Shown here one piece after another: positions 1-4,824 of a DNA stretch of 6,212 nt. This DNA is from an uncultured Coriobacteriia bacterium (lineage in GTDB: Bacteria > Actinomycetota > Coriobacteriia > Coriobacteriales > QAMH01). Where the stretch lies: NCBI GenBank assembly GCA_949283445.1, contig CASDTD010000126.1, positions 1-6,212 on the forward strand. Direction: 5' to 3'. The notes below the pieces were generated by a model. That model was not told where the DNA came from, made no database searches, and worked only from the letters and a program-made list of their open reading frames with translations. The position numbers were made by a program, and so were the translations under genes. The number at the start of each line of letters is the position of its first letter. The stretch's first letter is position 1.

Positions 1-1413
1 CTTTCCCATCTCGCTGCGGGCCGCTCTACGCTGGCGGTCATGGCAACGGGGCGTGGGAAGTCGCTCATCTTCCACCTGCACGCTGCACGCACGGCCCTGA
101 AGGCCGGCAAGGCGAGCATTTTCGTCTATCCGCTGCGCGCGCTTGTGGCAGACCAGGCGTTTCATCTGGCAGGGACGTTCTCGCGTTTCGGCTTGCAGTC
201 GCGCGTCCTCACGGGCGAGACCGATGATGCCACGCGTGCTCAGATTTACCAGGGACTTGCCGACGGGGACGTGGACATCGTGCTCACCACCCCGGAGTTT
301 CTGTCCATCCACGCGAGCAAGTTCGCCGCCACGGGGCGCATCGGGTTTGTCGTCGTCGATGAGGCGCACCATATCGGGCTCTCCCGTGCGGGCAACCGTC
401 CTGCCTATGCGGAGCTCGGCCGTGCGCTCGACGTTTTAGGCAACCCGCTTGTGTTGGCGGTCACCGCAACCGCTTCCGACGAGACCTGCCGTCAGATCTG
501 TCAGACGCTCTCGCTTCAGGAAATCGTGCTGGACCCTGCCGTGCGCGAGAATCTGCACATCGACGACAAGCGCGACGTGCGCAACCGCGAGGGGTATTTG
601 GCGACGCTTGCGGCATCTGGCGAGAAAAGCATCGTGTACGTCAATTCGCGCGAGCAGTCCATGAAGCTGACGCGCATGCTGCGCCATCGGCTACCAGAAC
701 TGGCACCGCGCATCGCCTTTTACAACGCGGGTCTCGTGAAGGACGACCGCAAACGCATCGAGGCGGCGTTCCGCGACGGCGAACTCAAGCTCATCGTCTC
801 GACGAGCGCGTTCGGCGAGGGCATCGACATTCCCGACGTGCGCCACGTCGTGCTGTTCCATCTGCCGTTCAATGACATCGAGTTCAACCAGATGTCGGGG
901 CGCGCGGGACGCGACGGAGCGGATTCCACGGTGCACCTACTGTACGGGTACGGCGACGCTCGCATCAACGAGAAGATCCTCTCGTCTTCGGCACCCGCGC
1001 GTGAGGCCATGGTGGCGCTGTACCGCGTGCTCATGGCCGAGGGCAAGCTCGCCGCACGGGAAGGACGGGACGGCTTTTCCTGCACGAACACGGAGCTTGC
1101 CGATAAGGGCAACCGCAGCGCGCGTGGCGCGAAGCTCGACGAGGCGTCTGTTTCCTGCGGCATTTCCGTGTTCAGAGAGCTGGGCTTTCTCGAGACGGAA
1201 GGTAAAAGCGTCGCGCGCTACATCCGCATGGTGCAAGGTCCTGCGCACATGGCGCTTGAAGATTCGGTGCGCTACCGTGAGGGCATGCAGGAGCTCGGCG
1301 ATTTCGACGCGTTCAAGACCTGGGCGCTTTCGGCCAGCGCCGACGAGCTACTCGCGCGCTTCAACCGCCCCATTTTGCCCGCGCATGTAGAGGAGCTTCC
1401 GCTGAGAGCATAG
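1..1413 (+). CDS. RecQ-like superfamily 2 DNA helicase, 3' part only (possible helicase half of a RecJ fusion)
   Basis: This is an ATP-dependent helicase acting on DNA in repair or recombination; the frame is open to the window edge, so the true start lies upstream. The ATG at 40 is the Met of the Walker A motif MATGRGKS and cannot be the real start. Numbering from that Met, I see motif Ia-like PLRALVADQ (31-39), DEAH (107-110), motif III TAT (142-144), motif IV region IVYVNSREQ (198-206), motif V STSAFGEGID (254-263) and motif VI QMSGRAGRDG (284-293) with its arginine fingers. Motif VI closely resembles RecQ. The C-terminal 150 residues look like a winged-helix region (around 345-385) and then a helical tail. 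The N-terminal Q motif is not visible. In many Gram-positive bacteria recJ lies near rel, and the stretch before Walker A is unseen, so a RecJ-helicase fusion is possible but is inference only. The helicase assignment is secure; the subfamily is less so. The stop is TAG at 1411-1413. Confidence 0.9.
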   Translation, partial: LSHLAAGRSTLAVMATGRGKSLIFHLHAARTALKAGKASIFVYPLRALVADQAFHLAGTFSRFGLQSRVLTGETDDATRAQIYQGLADGDVDIVLTTPEFLSIHASKFAATGRIGFVVVDEAHHIGLSRAGNRPAYAELGRALDVLGNPLVLAVTATASDETCRQICQTLSLQEIVLDPAVRENLHIDDKRDVRNREGYLATLAASGEKSIVYVNSREQSMKLTRMLRHRLPELAPRIAFYNAGLVKDDRKRIEAAFRDGELKLIVSTSAFGEGIDIPDVRHVVLFHLPFNDIEFNQMSGRAGRDGADSTVHLLYGYGDARINEKILSSSAPAREAMVALYRVLMAEGKLAAREGRDGFSCTNTELADKGNRSARGAKLDEASVSCGISVFRELGFLETEGKSVARYIRMVQGPAHMALEDSVRYREGMQELGDFDAFKTWALSASADELLARFNRPILPAHVEELPLRA

Positions 1414-1420
1414 AGGTGCA

Positions 1421-1444
1421 GCGTGACGGAGGGCGTGACAGAGG
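1421..1444 (+). repeat. Tandem duplication of a 12-bp unit
   Basis: GCGTGACGGAGG (1421-1432) is followed immediately by GCGTGACAGAGG (1433-1444), 11 of 12 bases identical. It lies just after the helicase stop codon. In the frame of the possible small ORF starting at 1423 it would repeat the residues T-E-G-V / T-E-D. It could be a chance or slippage duplication; no function is evident. Confidence 0.6.
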
Positions 1445-1524
1445 ATCACATCGAACGTCGTGCTGTCCCCGCATACAGCGGTTTTTCCATATCTTTCGTA
1501 CGTGCTAAACTTAAAGGCTTATAA
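1423..1524 (+). CDS. Possible 33-codon leader ORF upstream of rel (weak)
   Basis: A GTG at 1423 is preceded by GAGGTG (1413-1418), a good Shine-Dalgarno match with a 4-base gap, and opens a 33-codon frame ending at TAA 1522-1524. The product starts MTEGVTEDHIERR and ends RAKLKGL; I recognise no family, signal peptide or membrane segment. It begins 9 bases after the helicase stop and ends 28 bases before the rel start, so it could be translated from the helicase transcript. The putative rel -10 lies in its 3' end. Short frames arise easily in such gaps, so the only support is the ribosome-binding match and the position. Confidence 0.2.
   Translation: MTEGVTEDHIERRAVPAYSGFSISFVRAKLKGL
1484..1511 (+). 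promoter_or_regulatory. Probable promoter of rel (extended -10)
   Basis: An extended -10 element, TG-C-TAAACT (TG at 1503-1504, hexamer 1506-1511), has a weak -35 candidate TTTCCA (1484-1489, 4 of 6 to TTGACA) 16 bases upstream. Transcription would start near 1518 and leave a leader of about 35 bases before the GTG at 1553. The segment from about 1481 to 1535 is clearly AT-richer than its surroundings, as expected for a promoter. The 140-bp gap after the helicase gene fits rel having its own promoter. The match is by eye only. Confidence 0.4.
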
Positions 1525-1526
1525 GC
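1517..1526. repeat. Perfect 10-bp palindrome in the rel leader
   Basis: GCTTATAAGC is self-complementary over 10 bp and sits at the predicted transcription start of rel, between the -10 candidate and the ribosome-binding site. It could be a small operator half or an accidental palindrome. The short arms, with no loop, make an RNA hairpin unlikely. Confidence 0.3.
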
Positions 1527-1552
1527 TAACTTCCTATCTGAAGAGGAGTGCT

Positions 1553-3883
1553 GTGGCCACGGGACAGAACACGCAGACGACAGAGGGTAAAGTCGAGCCG
1601 CAAGCCGAAGAGGAGAAGACGGACCGTTTCGACGTCCTGTACGAAAACGCGTCCGAATATCTGAACGATGACGAGCTCGTGCAGCTGCAAGACGCCTATG
1701 CGTTCGCGAAGCATGCGCACGAGGGGCAGTTTCGCAAGAGCGGCGAGCCGTTCATCATGCATCCCGTCGAGACGGCCATTATTCTTTCCGAGCTCCACAT
1801 GGACGTCGACACGCTGACGGCGGCCGTCCTGCACGATACGGTCGAGGATACCGAATACACGCTTGACGACGTGCGCGAGCGTTTTGGCGAGACGGTCGCG
1901 GGCCTGGTCGACGGCGTCACCAAGATCAGCCAGCTTTCCGTGGGCTCGATGTCCGAGCAGCAGGTCAACACCTACCGCAAGATGATGATTGCGATGAGCC
2001 ACGACATCCGCGTCATCGTCATCAAGCTCGCCGACCGCCTGCACAACATGCGCACGCTCATGGCGCTGAAGGAAGACCGCCGCATCTACAAGGCGCGCGA
2101 GACGATGGAAATCTACGCGCCGCTTGCCAACCGCCTGGGCATGGGCTCTATCAAGTGGGAGCTCGAGGACCTCTCGTTCTTTTATCTGGAGCCTGCCAAG
2201 TACCAGCAGGTGCAGAAGATGGTCAACGAGACGCGCGAGGCACGCGAGAAGTACCTGGCCGAGGCCATGGACCAGCTGCGTGCCGAACTCGACAGCGTCG
2301 GCCTGGAGAAGGCCAAGATTTCCGGCCGTCCCAAGCACCTGTACTCCATCTATCAGAAGATGAGCAAGAAAGACAAGGACTTTTCCGAGATATACGACCT
2401 TATCGGCCTGCGCATTATCGTGGACACGGTGCCCGAATGCTACAGCAGCCTGGGTGCCGTCCACAGCCTGTGGCACCCGATTCCCGGGCGCTTCAAGGAC
2501 TATATCTCCATGCCCAAGTTCAATATGTACCAGTCGCTGCACACGACGGTCATCGGCCCTGCGGCGCGTCCGCTGGAAATCCAGATTCGCACCGAGGAAA
2601 TGCACCGCATGAACGAATACGGCGTTGCGGCGCACTGGCGGTACAAGGAAGGCGGCGGCTCCAAGGGCAAAGACCAGCGCTCGTTCGACGAGAAACTCAC
2701 CTGGCTGCGCGAGATGCTCGACTGGCAGAAGGAGACCGAAGACCCGCACGAGTTCATGGAGTTCCTCAAAGTCGACCTGTTCGACAGCGAGGTGTACTGC
2801 TTCACGCCGAAAGGCGAGGTCATCAGCTTGCGCGCTTCGTCCACGCCGCTCGATTTCGCCTATGCCATCCACACGGAGGTGGGCAACCACTGTGTGGGCG
2901 CGAAGGTCAACGGCTCCATTGTCCCGCTGACGAGGACCCTGCAGACGGGCGATCGCGTCGAGATTCTGACGCAGAAAAACGCCAAGCCCTCCCGCGACTG
3001 GCTCAATATCGTGCGCACGCCGCGTGCCCGTTCGAAGATTCGCGCCTACTTCTCCAAAGTCACGCGCGATGACGATTTGGAACGCGGACGCGAACTGGTG
3101 TTTCGGGAGATTCGCAAAGACGGCCTGACGATAGCGGCTGCCAAGCTCACGCCGACGCTTTCGCAAGTCGCCTCTGAGATGAGCTACAAGAACGCCGACG
3201 AGATGCTCATCGCCGTGGGCGCGGGCAAGATGTCGCCCAAACAGGTGTCGCACCGCGTGCTGCACGTGCTGAACAAAGATGAGCGCCCCGACACTGCGCA
3301 CCCGGTCATCGACCGCGCGGCCATCGGGTCGGCCTCGACGTTGCGCGCCGAAAAGCGCCCCAAGAGCATGGCACCCAAGTCGGGCAGCAAGTCCGGTGTC
3401 GTTGTCAAGGGCATTGACGAGGTCTACGTGCGCCTGTCGCGCTGCTGTAACCCGTTGCCGGGCGATGACATCATCGGTTTCATCACGCGGGGCAGGGGCG
3501 TGTCGGTGCACCGTGCCGACTGCCCGAACGCGGCCGATCTGAAGAAGAACCCGGAGCGCATGATAGACGTGGCCTGGGAGGACGATGTCAAGTCGACGTT
3601 CCAGGTGGAGATTCACATCGAGGCCATCGACCGTCTGCGCTTGCTGCAGGACATCGTCGTCTTTCTGGCTGACCAGGGCGTCAACATCGTCTCCAACACG
3701 CTCAACGTTCACAAGGACGATATCGTCGAGATGAGCTTTCTGTTCGAAGTGTCCGACACGAGCCGTATCGCGCAGATCATCAATGGGCTGAAGTCTATCG
3801 AAGGCGTGTTCGATGCTCGCCGCATGCTGCCGGGCGCCAAGCCCGAGCATCAGGCCAAAGGCAAGAAGAAGGGCAAGAAATGA
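1553..3883 (+). CDS. rel: Bifunctional (p)ppGpp synthetase/hydrolase Rel (RelA/SpoT family)
   Basis: Rel makes (p)ppGpp from ATP and GDP/GTP on starved ribosomes and hydrolyses it back, controlling the stringent response. I take GTG 1553 as the start (776 aa): GAGGAG at 1543-1548 lies 4 bases upstream. The frame also stays open back to GTG 1460, but that would add 31 residues without a clear binding site. The HD hydrolase domain is intact: H70, H94-D95, E98-D99, D161 and N165 match the metal and catalytic set of Rel from Streptococcus. The synthetase domain has D282, R313-F-K-D316 (the RXKD type found in bifunctional enzymes, not the EXDD of synthetase-only RelA), YQSLHTT and E342 in EIQIRT. 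The TGS domain spans about 412-475, the conserved-Cys region has C631, C632, H653 and C657, and ACT spans about 683-755. The tail is lysine-rich (KGKKKGKK). Length and domain order are normal. The last codons overlap the next gene, so the two form an operon. Confidence 0.97.
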   Translation: MATGQNTQTTEGKVEPQAEEEKTDRFDVLYENASEYLNDDELVQLQDAYAFAKHAHEGQFRKSGEPFIMHPVETAIILSELHMDVDTLTAAVLHDTVEDTEYTLDDVRERFGETVAGLVDGVTKISQLSVGSMSEQQVNTYRKMMIAMSHDIRVIVIKLADRLHNMRTLMALKEDRRIYKARETMEIYAPLANRLGMGSIKWELEDLSFFYLEPAKYQQVQKMVNETREAREKYLAEAMDQLRAELDSVGLEKAKISGRPKHLYSIYQKMSKKDKDFSEIYDLIGLRIIVDTVPECYSSLGAVHSLWHPIPGRFKDYISMPKFNMYQSLHTTVIGPAARPLEIQIRTEEMHRMNEYGVAAHWRYKEGGGSKGKDQRSFDEKLTWLREMLDWQKETEDPHEFMEFLKVDLFDSEVYCFTPKGEVISLRASSTPLDFAYAIHTEVGNHCVGAKVNGSIVPLTRTLQTGDRVEILTQKNAKPSRDWLNIVRTPRARSKIRAYFSKVTRDDDLERGRELVFREIRKDGLTIAAAKLTPTLSQVASEMSYKNADEMLIAVGAGKMSPKQVSHRVLHVLNKDERPDTAHPVIDRAAIGSASTLRAEKRPKSMAPKSGSKSGVVVKGIDEVYVRLSRCCNPLPGDDIIGFITRGRGVSVHRADCPNAADLKKNPERMIDVAWEDDVKSTFQVEIHIEAIDRLRLLQDIVVFLADQGVNIVSNTLNVHKDDIVEMSFLFEVSDTSRIAQIINGLKSIEGVFDARRMLPGAKPEHQAKGKKKGKK

Positions 3884-4500
3884 ACATCGACGTCGTGGTT
3901 GTGGGGCCGATTCAGACTAATTGCTACCTGGTCGAAGATGGAGGAGAGCTCATCGTCATCGACCCGGGTGATGACCTCGACCTCATTATGGAACGCTTGG
4001 CCGGGCGTGCTGTGACAGAGATTGTCTGCACGCACCGACATTGGGACCATGTAAGCGCAGTGGCCGGTCTGCAAGCGAAGACTGGTGCTCCTTTTGCGAT
4101 TTCTGCTGCAGACGCGGACAAGGTCGACGGGCTCGCGGAGGTGGAAGGGCACGACATCGCGCGCGGCTTTCCGCCGGCGCAGGTGACGCGGCGCCTGCAC
4201 GAGGGCGATACGGTGCAGGTGGGGCGGCTGACGTTTTCCGTCATCGAGACGCCGGGGCACACGCCCGGTTCCATCTGCCTGTACTGCGAAAGCGAGCGCA
4301 TTCTCTTCGCAGGAGACACGTTGTTCGCGGGCGGAAGATTCGGGCGCACGGATTTCGAAGACGGCGATTTCGACGCGATCGTCGCTTCGATGCGCGGGAA
4401 GCTTTCCAAACTCAATGATCGCTGCGCGATTCTGTGCGGGCACGGTGAGCCGACGAACATGCGCATCGAGCGCGCGCTGAACCCGTATCTGGCGCGTTAG
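3880..4500 (+). CDS. Metallo-beta-lactamase-fold hydrolase (glyoxalase II/YcbL-like)
   Basis: This is a 206-residue, cytosolic, probably zinc-dependent hydrolase with no signal peptide. The metal site is complete: H52-R-H-W-D56-H57 (the HxHxDH motif), H127 in TPGHTPGS, D146 in AGDTLF and H188 in CGHGEPT. The compact size and the AGDTLFAGGRFGRTDF segment match the YcbL/glyoxalase II-like group, which lacks the long C-terminal glutathione-binding region of true GloB. The substrate is therefore unknown; small thioesters such as glyoxalase-type adducts are the family's usual targets. The ATG overlaps the rel stop as ATGA, and AAGAAGGG at 3866-3873 inside the rel end can serve as the binding site, so translation is probably coupled to rel. 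A hydrolase of this type beside rel may reflect shared expression rather than shared biochemistry. The stop is TAG 4498-4500. Confidence 0.9.
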   Translation: MNIDVVVVGPIQTNCYLVEDGGELIVIDPGDDLDLIMERLAGRAVTEIVCTHRHWDHVSAVAGLQAKTGAPFAISAADADKVDGLAEVEGHDIARGFPPAQVTRRLHEGDTVQVGRLTFSVIETPGHTPGSICLYCESERILFAGDTLFAGGRFGRTDFEDGDFDAIVASMRGKLSKLNDRCAILCGHGEPTNMRIERALNPYLAR

Positions 4501-4544
4501 GAGAGCGCGTCTTCCGCTTTACGCTCAAGGGCTGGTCATTTCGT

Positions 4545-4607
4545 GAGCTTTTGTCCTGATCGCGATGTGCTCCGAGGGGGAAATGTTGGTTTTACGAGCT
4601 TTTGACC
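4545..4607 (+). repeat. Two copies of a GAGCTTTTG-type motif
   Basis: GAGCTTTTGTCC (4545-4556) and GAGCTTTTGACC (4596-4607) differ at one base of 12 and start 51 bases apart. Both are preceded by a T-rich stretch (TCATTTCGT and TGGTTTTAC). Looser relatives continue downstream: TCGACTTTTGAA (4615-4626) and the ends of the two 25-bp repeats. The series suggests a decayed family of one element repeated at roughly 40-50 bp steps. Confidence 0.45.
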
Positions 4608-4627
4608 CAGCGTTTCGACTTTTGAAT

Positions 4628-4693
4628 GGGGCAAAACCTCGCAAGTTCGACAACAAGAAGCACCGGGCGGGGCAAAACCTCGCGAGTTTGACA
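4628..4693 (+). repeat. Pair of 25-bp direct repeats, 23/25 identical
   Basis: Copy 1 occupies 4628-4652 and copy 2 occupies 4669-4693, with starts 41 bp apart and a 16-bp spacer. Both begin GGGGCAAAACCTCGC and end GACA; they differ at position 16 (A or G) and position 21 (C or T). Copy 2 contains the palindrome CTCGCGAG (4679-4686), which the A in copy 1 breaks. Two units are too few and the spacer too short for a CRISPR array. The pattern fits a dispersed intergenic repeat or protein-binding iterons; the sequence alone does not decide. Confidence 0.75.
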
Positions 4694-4755
4694 GCGGACG
4701 CATTTTCCAAGGCACCATGGAGCTTCCCGAGACAGTCTCAGCTGCCTGCACGTCC

Positions 4756-4772
4756 GAAAACGGCTAGTTTTC
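4756..4772. promoter_or_regulatory. Inverted repeat GAAAAC-N5-GTTTTC, candidate operator of ada-alkA
   Basis: A perfect 6-bp inverted repeat (4756-4761 and 4767-4772) is separated by GGCTA. It overlaps where the -35 element of the downstream promoter should lie (about 4764-4770), and that promoter has no good -35 hexamer, so an activator or repressor bound here would control it directly. No T-run follows it, so it is not a terminator. The natural candidates are the Ada-AlkA protein itself, by autoregulation, or another dimeric regulator. It does not resemble the E. coli Ada box as I know it. Confidence 0.4.
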
Positions 4773-4783
4773 TGCATTCCGCC

Positions 4784-4792
4784 TGTTAGACT
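4784..4792 (+). promoter_or_regulatory. Probable extended -10 promoter of ada-alkA
   Basis: TG-T-TAGACT (TG at 4784-4785, hexamer 4787-4792) matches the extended -10 pattern and resembles the rel candidate TG-C-TAAACT. Transcription would start near 4799, giving a leader of about 26 bases to the GTG at 4825. There is no convincing -35 hexamer, which fits an activator-dependent promoter next to the inverted repeat at 4756-4772. Confidence 0.4.
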
Positions 4793-4824
4793 TCCTGTAG
4801 ACGACAAGAGGAAAGGGAGCGGCC

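Larger units (their letters stand above)
4501..4824. other. 324-bp non-coding gap between the hydrolase and Ada-AlkA genes
   Basis: No frame here has a family signature or a convincing ribosome-binding site. The longest open frame (4565-4789, 74 codons) runs straight through the repeats and looks accidental. The stretch holds degenerate repeats (about 4531-4693), two 8-bp palindromes containing TCGCGA (4559-4566 and 4679-4686), an inverted repeat at 4756-4772 and a promoter at 4784-4792. After the hydrolase stop, GAGCG (4503-4507) can pair with CGCTC (4522-4526), but the 5-bp stem, 14-base loop and missing T-run do not make an intrinsic terminator. Where the rel operon ends is not visible. 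Confidence 0.7.

Noticed and set aside
1460..1552. GTG 1460 as an earlier start of Rel, adding 31 residues.
   Set aside because: It lacks a clear ribosome-binding site and would place the AT-rich promoter candidate inside the gene, whereas GTG 1553 has GAGGAG just upstream and gives a normal Rel N-terminus.
1526..3850. A 774-codon open frame on the - strand covering nearly all of rel.
   Set aside because: It is in codon register with rel, so its stops could come only from sense codons TTA, CTA and TCA, which this GC-rich genome rarely uses. It has no family motifs, while rel has complete catalytic motifs. Similar in-register shadows lie opposite the hydrolase and ada-alkA genes.
4503..4526. 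GAGCG...CGCTC hairpin after the hydrolase stop as an intrinsic terminator.
   Set aside because: The stem is only 5 bp, the loop is 14 bases and no T-run follows.
4628..4693. Repeat pair considered as a CRISPR fragment.
   Set aside because: There are only two 25-bp units, the spacer is 16 bp, the flanking units are degenerate and no cas gene is near.
4565..4789. A 74-codon + strand frame in the intergenic gap.
   Set aside because: It runs through the direct repeats and the promoter candidate, has no good ribosome-binding site and shows no recognisable protein feature.
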